A stretch of DNA of 64,000 nucleotides from Oscillospiraceae bacterium (GTDB lineage Bacteria; Bacillota; Clostridia; Oscillospirales; CAG-272). Below the pieces are notes generated by a model. It was given only the letters and a program-made list of their open reading frames with translations. It made no database searches and was not told the origin of the DNA. The translations under genes and the position numbers were made by a program. The stretch lies in NCBI GenBank assembly GCA_015063795.1, contig SVTL01000006.1:1-64000 (forward strand), written 5' to 3'. Positions 7,384 through 15,664 of this stretch are shown one piece after another. The first letter of the stretch is position 1; each line of letters opens with the position of its first letter.

Positions 7384-7803
7384 TCAAGTCCTCTCTTTCT
7401 GATTGCAGGGGAGCTGCCAAGGATAAACCGTTGCCTTTTTGCGGCAGAAATAGGGTCCGCACCATCCGTTTTCGTGAGTGGAGACATAGGTCCATTCCCA
7501 GTTTTGCCCGACCACAAAGGTTTCGCGCTGCTTGTTCAAGCCCTTGACCGTGCTGAGCTTGTCGGAAATGGGAAGCGGCTCTGCTGTGGGATCGTCCCGC
7601 CAAAGGGTGATCGCTTCGGTCTTGTCGGCCTGCTCGAAGGCACGCACCGCCTCCTCACCGCTGAGAAAATCCTCCTCGGAGACCAGCTTGTAGCTGAATA
7701 CATGCCAGAGAAACTGCCATACATAGCAACTGTGATACTGCTCCTCGGTCAGATCGGGAGAAAAGGTTTTCAGCCATTTTTTCTCGAATTGGTCTCGCGT
7801 CAT
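7384..7803 (-). CDS. DUF4275-like protein of unknown function
   Basis: This 139-residue protein starts at ATG 7803 behind AAAGGAG. It resembles small Firmicutes proteins of the DUF4275 type: an N-terminal segment with CYVWQFLWHVFSYKLV, then EEAVRAFEQADK, and an aromatic C-terminal half with NGWCGPYFC. There is no signal peptide or membrane segment. It forms a two-gene operon with ogt, but nothing in it indicates a DNA repair role. Family assignment is from remembered motif similarity. Confidence 0.65.
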   Translation of the reverse strand: MTRDQFEKKWLKTFSPDLTEEQYHSCYVWQFLWHVFSYKLVSEEDFLSGEEAVRAFEQADKTEAITLWRDDPTAEPLPISDKLSTVKGLNKQRETFVVGQNWEWTYVSTHENGWCGPYFCRKKATVYPWQLPCNQKERT

Positions 7804-7854
7804 GGGGCTCTCCTTTCGCATTCGTCAAGCGGTATCGCTTGCGGCTTTTTCTGT

Positions 7855-7883
7855 ATTGTATCACAGATCGTCCGCTTTTTCAA
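7855..7883 (-). promoter_or_regulatory. Promoter of the DUF4275-like/ogt operon
   Basis: On the minus strand TTGAAA (7883-7878) and TACAAT (7860-7855) are 17 bases apart. Confidence 0.7.
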
Positions 7884-7950
7884 CCTCAGAAATCGTTTCT
7901 GCCGGGGATGAGGAGGGAACAAAACGGAAAATGCGGCAGAAGGGCATGGA

Positions 7951-7975
7951 AAAAGGCTCCGCGAAAGGGAGCCCT
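7951..7975 (-). terminator. Terminator of the YcxB-like gene
   Basis: On the minus strand GGGCTCCC, TTTCGC, GGAGCC is followed by TTTTTCC, just past the stop codon of the YcxB-like gene. Confidence 0.75.
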
Positions 7976-7985
7976 CGGATGGGAT

Positions 7986-8540
7986 TCAGATGCTTTTGTA
8001 GTGATCGATCGGGATGCCGAGTGAACTCATGAAGGACAAAAAGCGTTCGTGCTGTTCGTGGCTTTCAAAGCAGCTCACAGGCAGAATATAGCCTCGGAGA
8101 CTGTCGAGATGAAGAAAGACGTACTGCCCCTCTACAACGCTGATCCGTTCGATGGAGGAATATTTGGTCTCGGTCCGGCTGTCCTCGCTTTCTTCAATGA
8201 AGCTGTTTTCAAGAAATTCCATGGTAGAAAAGGGAGAAAAGGCCAATTTTCCTGCCTTTTTCAGCCGTTTCAGCGTGGACTTGGTCGAGGCGCGAAGAAA
8301 CCGCTTGGCCAACAGCTGGAAGATCACGAGCAGGATCAGCAGAAAACCGGTCTGGATCAAGCCGACTGTGGTAAAGCCCTCGCGGGAGAGGGCAAGAAAA
8401 ATGAGGGCGATGTAGATCACCGCGTTGGAGATGCGGTAGCTGCGGATGATTTTGGCGCCGTAGGGCGAGCGTATGGTGTGGAAAATGTTGAATTGCAGAT
8501 AGTCGTGTTCGCTCAGCGCGATTTGGAATCGGAAGTTCAT
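7986..8540 (-). CDS. YcxB-like membrane protein
   Basis: This 184-residue protein has a short basic N-terminal part, two membrane helices at about residues 38-52 and 58-80 (VIYIALIFLALS and GFLLILLVIFQLLA), and a cytoplasmic C-terminal domain with TKYSSIERISVVEGQYVFLHLDS and GYILPVSCF. This is the YcxB layout, a PH-like domain behind two helices. The function of the family is not known. The start at ATG 8540 has AAAGGA. It is a single gene with its own promoter and terminator. Confidence 0.75.
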   Translation of the reverse strand: MNFRFQIALSEHDYLQFNIFHTIRSPYGAKIIRSYRISNAVIYIALIFLALSREGFTTVGLIQTGFLLILLVIFQLLAKRFLRASTKSTLKRLKKAGKLAFSPFSTMEFLENSFIEESEDSRTETKYSSIERISVVEGQYVFLHLDSLRGYILPVSCFESHEQHERFLSFMSSLGIPIDHYKSI

Positions 8541-8564
8541 GCGATCACCGTCCTTTCTGCTTGT

Positions 8565-8593
8565 ATTCTACCATAGCCGACGAAGTCTGTCAA
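8565..8593 (-). promoter_or_regulatory. Promoter of the YcxB-like gene
   Basis: On the minus strand TTGACA (8593-8588) and TAGAAT (8570-8565) have a 17-base spacer. Confidence 0.8.
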
Positions 8594-8601
8594 GAGAATA
8601 C

Positions 8602-8626
8602 AAAAACCGCCCCGAAGGGCGGTTTT
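8602..8626. terminator. Terminator downstream of rtcB
   Basis: AAAACCGCCC, GAA, GGGCGGTTTT is a perfect hairpin with U-runs in both directions. It ends rtcB transcription on the minus strand. Confidence 0.85.
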
Positions 8627-8674
8627 CCGTTTGAAGTGTGGCGGCGAACATGATGCCGACGAAATACTTGAAAA

Positions 8675-9847
8675 TCAACAGGATTTGAAGTTGTATATCG
8701 GTTTGATAAGCTCGTAATCCGATACCGTTTCGCCAATGAATTCAAAGATCCGAGAGGGTGATTTGTACGCCATCGGACATTCATCAAGGGAACCCTCTGT
8801 GGCAGTCGTTGTATAGATTCCTTCCATTTCTCGCCTGAATTCTTCTACCGTAAAAGCATATTTAGCTTCTGTTCTGGTACAGGCTCGACCGGCACCGTGA
8901 GGAGCCGAAAAATTCCATTCGGGATTTCCTTTTCCCACGCCCAGCAGTGCGCCGTCCCGCATGTTCAAGGGAATGACCACGCGTTCGCCAAGACGAGCCG
9001 AGATCGCTCCCTTGCGCAGTATCATATATTCTGTGTCAATATAATTATGAATGCATGCGAAACGATCCGCTACAGTAAGTCCCATATGATCACATATAAG
9101 CTTTGCAATCGTTCGTCTGTTCAGATCGGCAAAGGAAACCACTGTATCAAGGTCGTGAAGATATTCATCTAATAGGCTTCCTTCAAGGACAGCCGTTTCG
9201 CGTTTTACGTTAACTGCGCCTTGACTTGATTTTTTGCGGATAAACCCTGCCGCGTCAGCATCATCATAATAACTCTGACGTGCTCGTTTCCTTTGCTTTT
9301 TGCATTGGTATCGGTATGCTTGATCCTGGTAATAGCTTGCGATGTCGCTGCCGAGCTGGCGCGAACCGGAATGGATGACAAGCACAAGCTCGCCCGCTTC
9401 TGTCCGATCGAGCTCTATGAAGTGGTTTCCGCCTCCAAGCGTCCCGATGCTTCTAAGGGCCCGCTCTAAATTGACATTGTCTTTGCAATGCAAGGTGTCA
9501 AAGTCAAATGAAGTCACAGGATAATCGTGTATTTTTGTGCCGGCAGGAACGAGAGCACGTATGGCTCCGTCCAGCTTTTCGAGGTCAAGCTCTTGCTCCT
9601 TCAAAAACACAACTTCCATTCCGCATCCGATATCAACGCCCACAAGAGAGGGCGAAATTCTGTTATTAACAGTCATTGTTGTGCCGACTGCAACATTCTT
9701 TCCCGAATGTGTGTCAGGCATGATGCGTATCTTGCTATCGGCATACGCTTCCTCACGCAATAATTCGCAAATCTGTGTTTTGGTGGATTTGTCGAGTTTA
9801 TCGGCAAAAACGATAGCGGAGTTTCTTTTTCCTTGTAGTTTGATCAT
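8675..9847 (-). CDS. rtcB: RtcB family RNA-splicing ligase
   Basis: This enzyme joins 2',3'-cyclic phosphate or 3'-phosphate RNA ends to 5'-hydroxyl ends using GTP and Mn(II). The 390-residue protein shows the family motifs in order: RIMPDTHSGKN, VGVDIGCGM (metal-binding Asp and Cys), GTLGGGNHFIE, HSGSRQLG and the guanylylated histidine in APHGAGR (His317). The length matches the short bacterial form without an intein. It is a single gene with no archease or RtcA neighbour. The role is probably repair of tRNA or rRNA breaks. Confidence 0.95.
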   Translation of the reverse strand: MIKLQGKRNSAIVFADKLDKSTKTQICELLREEAYADSKIRIMPDTHSGKNVAVGTTMTVNNRISPSLVGVDIGCGMEVVFLKEQELDLEKLDGAIRALVPAGTKIHDYPVTSFDFDTLHCKDNVNLERALRSIGTLGGGNHFIELDRTEAGELVLVIHSGSRQLGSDIASYYQDQAYRYQCKKQRKRARQSYYDDADAAGFIRKKSSQGAVNVKRETAVLEGSLLDEYLHDLDTVVSFADLNRRTIAKLICDHMGLTVADRFACIHNYIDTEYMILRKGAISARLGERVVIPLNMRDGALLGVGKGNPEWNFSAPHGAGRACTRTEAKYAFTVEEFRREMEGIYTTTATEGSLDECPMAYKSPSRIFEFIGETVSDYELIKPIYNFKSC

Positions 9848-9944
9848 TATATCTCCTAATCATATTTTGTTTTGTTTGTGGTGTGTTTGTAATGCGTACC
9901 GTTGCAGACATAACGATCAACTCCTTTTTACAGATGGTATTTTA

Positions 9945-9973
9945 ATTATACAATAGTGATTCTTTTCCGTCAA
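9945..9973 (-). promoter_or_regulatory. Promoter of rtcB
   Basis: On the minus strand TTGACG (9973-9968) and TATAAT (9950-9945) have a 17-base spacer. Confidence 0.8.
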
Positions 9974-10065
9974 GTAAAAATTTGCCCTTGAAAGGCAAGG
10001 GAAAGGTTCACTTCTGCTCCCCTTGTTCGAAAATGACGACCGATATCTTTTTTGTCAAAATGCAT

Positions 10066-10082
10066 TGGAGGCGCTACCCGGA
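10066..10082 (-). repeat. Partial copy of the tRNA-Cys 3' end (possible att half-site)
   Basis: TGGAGGCGCTACCCGGA matches 16 of 17 bases of the tRNA-Cys 3' end at 12059-12075 (CCA, acceptor 3' strand and T-stem), in the same orientation. The rest of a tRNA is absent. It could be the distal attachment site of an element inserted at tRNA-Cys, or a relic of a deleted tRNA. Confidence 0.55.
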
Positions 10083-10140
10083 CGGCGGCGGTGCCGCCTG
10101 ATCTCACGGCCCGATTCCGCCCTAACGGGTCACAAAAAAC

Positions 10141-10172
10141 AAAAGGCTCCCACAAGGGGAACCTTTTCTTTT
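10141..10172. terminator. Hairpin terminator
   Basis: AAAAGG-TCCC pairs with GGGG-ACCTTTT, followed by CTTTTT on the plus strand; A-runs on the other side give a T-run on the minus strand. It probably ends the XRE/98-residue operon. Confidence 0.6.
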
Positions 10173-10206
10173 TGGCACGAGTTGACAGAAAAGATGCCGG
10201 CTATCA

Positions 10207-10503
10207 CTATACAATGATAGATATATGAAATACGTTGTTTTTAATTTCCATACATCTAATTCCCCCAAAGCCTGAGAATTCTTTCAAAACCTCTTCGAGC
10301 GTAGGGTTACTGTAATAGTGAAGAATAACCTTAAGTTTTTCATCAAATATAATTTCTTCATCTTGTTTGAATGGGTTATCATTATAAGAGTTCAATGCTT
10401 CAAATCTTTTACCCTTGTAAATAATAGTGGCACCAACAAAATATACACTTTGAGGTGAGCTGAACACCTTTCGATTATCATTATAGTTAATACTAATCTT
10501 CAT
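10207..10503 (-). CDS. Hypothetical protein (98 aa) coupled to an XRE regulator
   Basis: This is not a family I recognise. The predicted protein (MKISINYNDNRKVFSSPQ onward) is mostly beta-strand-like, with no signal peptide or membrane helix. The ATG 10503 lies inside the 3' end of the XRE regulator gene, an 11-base overlap, so the two are almost certainly translated together. It may be a partner or target of that regulator. The codon use is A+T-rich, as in the rest of the island. Confidence 0.65.
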   Translation of the reverse strand: MKISINYNDNRKVFSSPQSVYFVGATIIYKGKRFEALNSYNDNPFKQDEEIIFDEKLKVILHYYSNPTLEEVLKEFSGFGGIRCMEIKNNVFHISIIV

Positions 10504-10972
10504 AGTATTCCACCGTGATAACAACTTGTGCCTTAGGAGTATTAACATCCACCAAACGTCCTGTCATTCCTGCTTCAATCATCCCTAAAATGCTGGCAAC
10601 TTCCTCAAAATCGTCTCCGATGAGTCGTTCAAGCGTTCCGTTTTCAATAGCTTTTTTCATTGCGGGGACAGGAAAACGTGTTACTATTGTTGTTCCATCG
10701 GTTTTAACCTCTATACGAACAATCCTACGATCAATAACCTCTCTCGGTGCATCGTTGATTTGAGCCGGAGTTTGAATTCCGTCCAATAATTCTGTAACAC
10801 TCACGCCAAGCACCTTGGACAAAGCTTGAACGGTAATAATATCAGGATATGATGCGTCGCACTCCCATTTTGATATCGCCTGAGCGGTAACTGACATTTT
10901 CTCTGCGAGCTCTTCTTGAGTCATATTTTTTTGCTTTCTAAAATAAGCAATGTTCCGTCCTATCGTATTCAT
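10493..10972 (-). CDS. XRE family transcriptional regulator
   Basis: The 159-residue protein starts with a helix-turn-helix of the Cro/C1 type at residues 5-60 (IAYFRKQKNMTQEELAEKMS, then VTAQAISKWE and SYPDIITVQALSKVLGVSVTELL). The remaining 95 residues include VRIEVKTDGTTIVTRFPVP and GMIEAGMTGRLVDV, a C-terminal domain I do not recognise. The start at ATG 10972 has AGAGG. The gene is in an A+T-rich island next to tRNA-Cys and overlaps the downstream 98-residue gene. It could regulate itself and its neighbour. Confidence 0.85.
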   Translation of the reverse strand: MNTIGRNIAYFRKQKNMTQEELAEKMSVTAQAISKWECDASYPDIITVQALSKVLGVSVTELLDGIQTPAQINDAPREVIDRRIVRIEVKTDGTTIVTRFPVPAMKKAIENGTLERLIGDDFEEVASILGMIEAGMTGRLVDVNTPKAQVVITVEYYED

Positions 10973-11141
10973 AATCTACCTCTGAAATAAAATTTCGAGT
11001 TGTGCACATCCCCGATGACATCATTGTAGCATAAATAAATATTTGTTTCCACCGACCACCTGTTGTTTTATAACTTTTTTCACAACAATTAGTTGAGTTA
11101 GATGATTGCAAATCCTTTTCAGTTAAATTATATCATGTATT

Positions 11142-11357
11142 TTAATGTTTTTTAATATTCTCCCTGTAATATTTCAATAGTCTCTCGTTCGTGCCGTCAA
11201 GCTCGTCGATCTTATTCAGGATGATGAAATATGCGCGATCGATCACCTTTCGGGCGCATTCTTCGTAGTTGTCCTTAGGCGGATCTTTGATAAAACTTTG
11301 CCGCGCGCAGACGAGGGCGTATTTTACTCGGTAATAGTGTTTGAGTTCGTATTCCAT
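11142..11357 (-). CDS. Small helical hypothetical protein (71 aa)
   Basis: The 71-residue frame starts at ATG 11357 with a good ribosome site (AAAGGAA) nine bases upstream. The sequence is highly charged and probably all-helical (YYRVKYALVCARQSFI, RAYFIILNKIDEL), with no membrane segment. I do not recognise the family. It lies between the XRE regulator and the four-helix-bundle gene in the same orientation, with gaps of about 80 to 170 bases. It may be part of the same island. Confidence 0.55.
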   Translation of the reverse strand: MEYELKHYYRVKYALVCARQSFIKDPPKDNYEECARKVIDRAYFIILNKIDELDGTNERLLKYYRENIKKH

Positions 11358-11433
11358 ATAAAAATTTCCTTTCGGTTTTGGTAAACACCATTATACCGAA
11401 AGGAAGTCAGAAGCCCGGATAAAAATTTGAAAA

Positions 11434-11793
11434 TTATTTGTTATCAATATTTGCTTTTGCCGTTTTGCAAGAAGAAACGAGCATCACGCGAAGCGTGGCG
11501 CATTTGTCGGACAAAATCTTATATTGCTGTGCATCAATATAATTCGTTCTATGTAAAAGCTCAAGCCAATAGCCTGTTTCACTCGCCTCTTTGAGTGCAA
11601 TTTCAAGTTTGGATATGAAATCCTTTTTGCCTTGTGCGTACTGTGCCTCGTGGATATTTGCACCGATCGACGTACCACTTCTGCCGATCTGATTAGCGAT
11701 AACAGATTCGTGATTGGACTTTAAGAATTTGACAAGGTTAATAATATCAACGGAAAATTCCATTGATAATTCGCGGAGTTTAGATTCAGCCAT
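11434..11793 (-). CDS. Four-helix bundle protein (S23/IVP, Avd-like family)
   Basis: The 119-residue protein has the family core SGTSIGANIHEAQYAQGKKDFISK and a second conserved stretch ALKEASETGYWLELL. Relatives include proteins encoded in 23S rRNA intervening sequences and the accessory Avd subunit of diversity-generating retroelements, all basic four-helix bundles that form pentamers and bind nucleic acid. No reverse transcriptase is nearby. The gene starts at ATG 11793 (GAGGTG ribosome site) and lies directly downstream of the hairpin array and tRNA-Cys. A paralog sits at 41145-41498 in the same setting, next to tRNA-Trp. Both begin with MAES. Confidence 0.88.
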   Translation of the reverse strand: MAESKLRELSMEFSVDIINLVKFLKSNHESVIANQIGRSGTSIGANIHEAQYAQGKKDFISKLEIALKEASETGYWLELLHRTNYIDAQQYKILSDKCATLRVMLVSSCKTAKANIDNK

Positions 11794-11846
11794 AAGAGCA
11801 CCTCGCTTTCGATTATATTATAGCATAATTTTGATCATTTGTAAAG

Positions 11847-12019
11847 AGTGATGTTATGGCTTCGCCATAGTGATGTAGTGCTAACGCACAGTGATGTTTT
11901 GCTCCTTCGTCGCAAAGTGATGTGATGTTTGCCCACTTCGCCGCGAGGCGAAACATCACTCACGCAGTGAACATCACTGCCGAAGGCAACATCACTTGCC
12001 CGCAAGGGCAAACATCGTT
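11847..12019. repeat. Palindromic hairpin array B next to tRNA-Cys
   Basis: Four copies of AGTGATGT or GTGATGT (from 11847) face four copies of AACATCACT or a shortened form (to 12019). The units alternate with mini-hairpins such as GGC-TTC-GCC, GTGC-TAAC-GCAC and TTGCCC-GCAA-GGGCAA. The whole can fold as one long stem studded with small hairpins, or as a row of small hairpins. No reading frame runs through it. Confidence 0.8.
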
Positions 12020-12021
12020 CC

Positions 12022-12058
12022 AAAACAAAAAGCACTTCGTAAGAAGTGCTTTTTGTTT

Positions 12059-12059
<1 letters not shown>
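12022..12059 (-). terminator. Terminator of the tRNA operon ending with tRNA-Cys
   Basis: A perfect 17-base-pair stem (12022-12038 with 12043-12059) with GTAA in the loop and U-runs on both sides. It abuts the encoded CCA end of tRNA-Cys. Confidence 0.85.
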
Positions 12060-12133
<74 letters not shown>

Positions 12134-12205
12134 ATATGGATTTTTTGTTAGAGAAACGAAACTTATTCACCGCCGGTGAAGGCGATGAATAAGTCCGCAT
12201 CAGTA

Positions 12206-12281
12206 TGGAGCGGATTACGGGGCTCGAACCCGCCACCTCGACCTTGGCAAGGTCGCGCTCTACCAAATGAGCTAAATCCGC
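12206..12281 (-). tRNA. tRNA-Gly (anticodon GCC), second copy
   Basis: 76 bases, identical to the tRNA-Gly at 694-769, with encoded CCA. Confidence 0.97.
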
Positions 12282-12307
12282 ATATACCCCGATGATTACC
12301 GGGATAC

Positions 12308-12383
12308 TGGTGCCTCCGGTCGGAATCGAACCAACGACACGTAGATTTTCAGTCTACTGCTCTACCAACTGAGCTACAGAGGC
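12308..12383 (-). tRNA. tRNA-Phe (anticodon GAA)
   Basis: Acceptor GCCTCTG/CGGAGGC, anticodon loop CTGAAAA, T-loop GTTCGATTC, encoded ACCA end. Confidence 0.96.
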
Positions 12384-12387
12384 ATAA

Positions 12388-12464
12388 TGGCGACCCGGAA
12401 GGGACTCGAACCCTCGACCTCTAGCGTGACAGGCTAGCGTTCTAACCAACTGAACTACCGGGCC
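12388..12464 (-). tRNA. tRNA-Asp (anticodon GTC)
   Basis: Acceptor GGCCCGG/CCGGGTC, anticodon loop CTGTCAC, T-loop GTTCGAGTC, discriminator G and encoded CCA; 77 bases. Confidence 0.96.
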
Positions 12465-12513
12465 AAATCGTTCAACGGCAACGACTGCGAGAGCCATGCT
12501 TTTGCTGAACGAG

Positions 12514-12589
12514 TGGTGGGAACAATAGGGCTCGAACCTATGACCCTCTGCTTGTAAGGCAGATGCTCTCCCAGCTGAGCTATGCTCCC
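12514..12589 (-). tRNA. tRNA-Val (anticodon TAC)
   Basis: Acceptor begins GGGAGCA, anticodon loop CTTACAA, T-loop GTTCGAGCC, encoded ACCA end. First gene of the five-tRNA cluster. Confidence 0.96.
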
Positions 12590-12795
12590 GTTGTTGCCGA
12601 ACTCACAACGGCGAGATACATTATAACACACGAAATCCGATTTGTCAACACCTTTTTGGCAAAAAAATATATTTTTTCTTTTTCTCTTTTTCCTGCCCTC
12701 TCAAAAGCGGACAATTGCCTTTGCGTCTCCTCTTCAAACCCCGTTTCAAGGGACTGTGCGGCAAATGCTTGCTCTCCCGCTTTTCGGAAAAGCCA

Positions 12796-12824
12796 TTGAC
12801 ATTTTTCGCCAAAGGGTATATAAT
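12796..12824 (+). promoter_or_regulatory. Promoter of the MATE transporter gene
   Basis: TTGACA (12796-12801) and TATAAT (12819-12824) with a 17-base spacer: a consensus sigma-A promoter. Confidence 0.88.
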
Positions 12825-12862
12825 GCCAAGGTACGTTTTTGAACATAAGGAAGGCAAAGACC

Positions 12863-14212
12863 ATGAACCGTTTTTTCGTCAAAGACAAAACCTTTTATAA
12901 AACCGCTCTGATGCTGGCGTGGCCGATCGTTTTGCAGAACATGATCACCATCGGTGTCAACATCATGGACACGGTCATGCTGGGCTCATACGGCGAGGTA
13001 CAGCTGTCCGGCTCCTCGCTGGCCAACGAATTCATCAACATCTTCCACATTCTCTGCATGGGCATGGGCTGCGGCGCGGCGGTGCTGACCTCCCAGTTCT
13101 GGGGACGCAAGGACAGCGCCTCCATCAAGCACGCGGTGACCATCATGATGCGCATCTGCCTGCTGATGGCAACGCTCTTTGCGCTCGCCACGGCGTTTTT
13201 TCCTTCCTTTATCATGGACATTTTCACCGACGATCTTGAGGTCATCGAAAAAGGACGGATCTACTTTCTGTGGAGCATCCCGACCTATTTCCTCATGGGC
13301 ATCTCCTTAACGCTGACGCTGATCCTGCGCTCGGTGCGGAAGGTTATCGTGCCGCTGATCACCTCCATCGTCAGCTTTTTCGTGAACATCTTTTTCAACT
13401 GGGTGTTCATCTTCGGCAACTTGGGTGCGCCTGAGATGCAGATCGCGGGAGCCGCGCTGGGAACGCTGATCGCCCGCGTGGTGGAGGCGGCCATCATCGG
13501 CATTTATGTGTTCAAGATCGACAAGGACATCGGCTACCGCGTCCGCGACCTGTTCGGCTCCTGCGGCGGCCTGCTTCGCACTTATCTGAAGTATTCCTTC
13601 CCCGTGTTTGTCTCGGACGGTATGCTGGCTTTGGGCAACAGCATGCTGTCGGTGATCATGGGCAACATCAGCACCGAATATGTGGCGGCCAACGCCATTG
13701 TGGCCACCATCGTGCGTCTGTCCACGGTCTTCACGCAGGGACTAGGGCAGGCCTCCAGCGTCATGACCGGCAACACGCTGGGCAAGGGCGACAAGGAGAC
13801 GGCGTATCGGCAGGGCGTCACCTTCGTCACGCTTTCCTTCCTGATCGGCTGCGTGGCTTCCGGCATCATTCTTGTGCTCAGTCCGGCCATCATCGGCATG
13901 TACAACATCGAGCAGGAAACGCGGGACATCGCCTTCCAGCTGATGTATGCGGTCTCGGTGATGGTCATCTTCCAGTCGGCACAATCGGTGCTGACCAAGG
14001 GCGTTCTCCGAGGCGGCGGCGACACCAAATTCCTGATGGTGGCCGACGTGCTCTTCCTGTGGGTGGCCTCGGTTCCGTTAGGGGCTTTGTGCGGACTTGT
14101 CTGGTATGCGGCGCCCTTCATCACCTACATCGCGCTGAAGATCGACTGGATCATCAAAACGATCATCTGCGTCTGCCGTCTCCGCTCGCGGAAGTGGATC
14201 CGGATCGTGTAA
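12863..14212 (+). CDS. MATE family efflux transporter
   Basis: This 449-residue inner-membrane protein has twelve predicted helices in two homologous halves. The first half begins ALMLAWPIVLQNMITIGVNI with MDTVMLGSYGE; the second contains KYSFPVFVSDGMLALGNSM and VAANAIVATIVRL. RGGGDTKFLMVADVLFLW is also typical of MATE proteins. They export drugs or metabolites in exchange for Na+ or H+. The start ATG 12863 follows GGAAGG; an upstream in-frame start lacks a ribosome site. Single gene with consensus promoter and terminator. Confidence 0.92.
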   Translation: MNRFFVKDKTFYKTALMLAWPIVLQNMITIGVNIMDTVMLGSYGEVQLSGSSLANEFINIFHILCMGMGCGAAVLTSQFWGRKDSASIKHAVTIMMRICLLMATLFALATAFFPSFIMDIFTDDLEVIEKGRIYFLWSIPTYFLMGISLTLTLILRSVRKVIVPLITSIVSFFVNIFFNWVFIFGNLGAPEMQIAGAALGTLIARVVEAAIIGIYVFKIDKDIGYRVRDLFGSCGGLLRTYLKYSFPVFVSDGMLALGNSMLSVIMGNISTEYVAANAIVATIVRLSTVFTQGLGQASSVMTGNTLGKGDKETAYRQGVTFVTLSFLIGCVASGIILVLSPAIIGMYNIEQETRDIAFQLMYAVSVMVIFQSAQSVLTKGVLRGGGDTKFLMVADVLFLWVASVPLGALCGLVWYAAPFITYIALKIDWIIKTIICVCRLRSRKWIRIV

Positions 14213-14233
14213 GCAACCCATCATAGGCTGTCA

Positions 14234-14279
14234 AAAAAAGAGAACCAAGCGGATCAAAAGCCGTTTCGTTCTCTTTTTT
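14234..14279. terminator. Bidirectional terminator
   Basis: AAAAAAGAGAAC pairs with GTTCTCTTTTTT around a loop containing a smaller GCGG-type stem. It lies between the convergent MATE and SGNH genes. Confidence 0.85.
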
Positions 14280-14292
14280 GTTATGAAGTGGC

Positions 14293-15378
14293 TTACATCT
14301 CCCACGCATCCCGCAGAACGGAGGCGATGGCGTTTGCCATATAAGAAAAGCCGAGGTCGTTGGGATGGGTGCCGTCCACCGAGCCGTCGTTGGCGAGCGG
14401 GGTGGGGAAAAAGCTCATGCCGTCGACAAAATGCACGTTCCGATCGCCGTTTGCCCGCGCCTTCAGATAAGAGCTCATGATTACGTCGCGGCGGCGGAGG
14501 ATGGTCTCGCGCGCAGAGGATGAGAGGGCGGTGCGGTGGTTGGGACGGGTGACCATCACATAGGGGACGGCGGGATTCTTTTCGCGGATGATCTCATACA
14601 GCGGATAATGCGTCTGCGCCAGATGCTCCGACGTGGGAGCGTTGTGGTCGTAGTCGCAGACAAAGGCGCTCATCGGACGCTCGGCCATCCACTGCGCCAG
14701 CAAAGGCTCGCCCTTGGCATTGCCCGAAAAGCCCAGATTTTTGTGGTCCACGTTCAGAATGCGGGAGATCATGGAGGGATAGACGTTGCCGGGACGGGAG
14801 GCTGCCGTGCCGTGGACAATGGAGGAGCCGTAGAAAAGGATCGGCTCAAGCGGACGGTAGGAAGCTCCCTGTTCCAGACGCGAGCCGGGACGGATGCCGA
14901 TCTCCAGCGATTCCACCGCCGCGTGAATGGGAAAATGGACGGTGTATGCCCGCAGCCTTTCGCTGTTCAGCTTCACCGACTGCTCATAGCGGTCGGTCAT
15001 GTCGTAAGGCATGCGGAACTCCTTGAGGAAGCGGCTGCCGAATTCGCCGTCGGTATACAGATCAAAGCCCGCTTCGGACAAGAGCGACCGATGGGACGAG
15101 CGGCTGACGGCACGGAAAACGGCACGGACGGCAAGAATCGGCGAATCGGTGGAAAAGCGGACGCGTCCGCCGGCCGACTCCCGATGCAGCTTGGAAACAC
15201 CCTCGCTGACACCATCCGCCAGCGCCTCGGGCAGACGGAAAAAGGGATGCTCGCCGTGTTCACCGTAAAAGCCGTACAGAGCAAAGGGCGGTTGGCAGAC
15301 CGAGTGCCATTCCACAGCCTCCTCGCCGATGGTGGTGCTGACGGCCAGATTAGGGTCCAGATGCAGATACGATTCCAT
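14293..15378 (-). CDS. SGNH/GDSL-type esterase with N-terminal GxDLY domain
   Basis: The 361-residue protein has an N-terminal beta-sandwich domain with GFDLYTD (the GxDLY signature) and a C-terminal SGNH hydrolase domain. The nucleophile block is ILFYGSSIVHGTAASRPG, the Gly block NLGFSGNAKGE and the catalytic Asp-His block DGTHPNDLGF. Enzymes of this shape remove acyl groups, often acetyl from carbohydrates. No signal peptide is present, so it should act inside the cell, perhaps on imported acetylated sugars. A single gene upstream of the MATE terminator; start ATG 15378 with AAAGGA. Confidence 0.85.
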   Translation of the reverse strand: MESYLHLDPNLAVSTTIGEEAVEWHSVCQPPFALYGFYGEHGEHPFFRLPEALADGVSEGVSKLHRESAGGRVRFSTDSPILAVRAVFRAVSRSSHRSLLSEAGFDLYTDGEFGSRFLKEFRMPYDMTDRYEQSVKLNSERLRAYTVHFPIHAAVESLEIGIRPGSRLEQGASYRPLEPILFYGSSIVHGTAASRPGNVYPSMISRILNVDHKNLGFSGNAKGEPLLAQWMAERPMSAFVCDYDHNAPTSEHLAQTHYPLYEIIREKNPAVPYVMVTRPNHRTALSSSARETILRRRDVIMSSYLKARANGDRNVHFVDGMSFFPTPLANDGSVDGTHPNDLGFSYMANAIASVLRDAWEM

Positions 15379-15438
15379 ATTCGATCAATCCTTTCTTTTT
15401 TTCGCTGCCGATGGGTTGCTTGTCCGCTTTGCGGGAAA

Positions 15439-15475
15439 GATGCAAAAAAAGCCCAACGCAGAAGCATCAGGCTTT
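15439..15475 (-). terminator. Terminator of tRNA-Leu
   Basis: On the minus strand AAAAAGCC, a 16-base loop, GGCTTTTTTT. It follows the tRNA-Leu CCA end directly. Confidence 0.8.
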
Positions 15476-15478
15476 TTA

Positions 15479-15563
15479 TGGTGCGAGAAACGGGACTTGA
15501 ACCCGTACGGTGTAAACCACACGCCCCTCAAACGTGCGCGTCTGCCAGTTCCGCCACTCTCGC
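15479..15563 (-). tRNA. tRNA-Leu (anticodon GAG)
   Basis: An 85-base tRNA with a long variable arm, acceptor GCGAGAG/TTCTCGC, anticodon loop TTTGAGG, T-loop GTTCAAGTC and encoded CCA. Confidence 0.95.
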
Positions 15564-15635
15564 GAACAGATACTATTATACACATTTTTTCGAAAATGTC
15601 AATATCTTTTTGAGATTTTTTTCGAAGAAATTTAC

Positions 15636-15664
15636 TTGACGAATACAGACAGATGTGATATCAT
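15636..15664 (+). promoter_or_regulatory. Promoter of metY
   Basis: TTGACG (15636-15641) and TATCAT (15659-15664), 17-base spacer. The leader to the start codon is about 45 bases, too short for an S-box or T-box, so methionine control by those means is not seen here. Confidence 0.75.

Larger units (their letters stand above)
9974..10206. other. Gene-free stretch upstream of rtcB
   Basis: No convincing gene lies between 9848 and 10206. The stretch holds the rtcB promoter, a 17-base tRNA-Cys 3'-end copy (10066-10082), a short GC-rich piece (10083-10137) unlike its A+T-rich surroundings, and a hairpin terminator (10141-10166). Confidence 0.6.

Noticed and set aside
10083-10137. Degenerate full tRNA next to the 17-base tRNA-Cys copy
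   Set aside because: Only the 3' acceptor and T-stem part is recognisable; no anticodon arm or 5' acceptor strand can be paired.
11847-12019. Possible CRISPR array
   Set aside because: Units are only 7-9 bases, occur in both orientations and are separated by small hairpins rather than by unique spacers of constant length. No cas genes are nearby.
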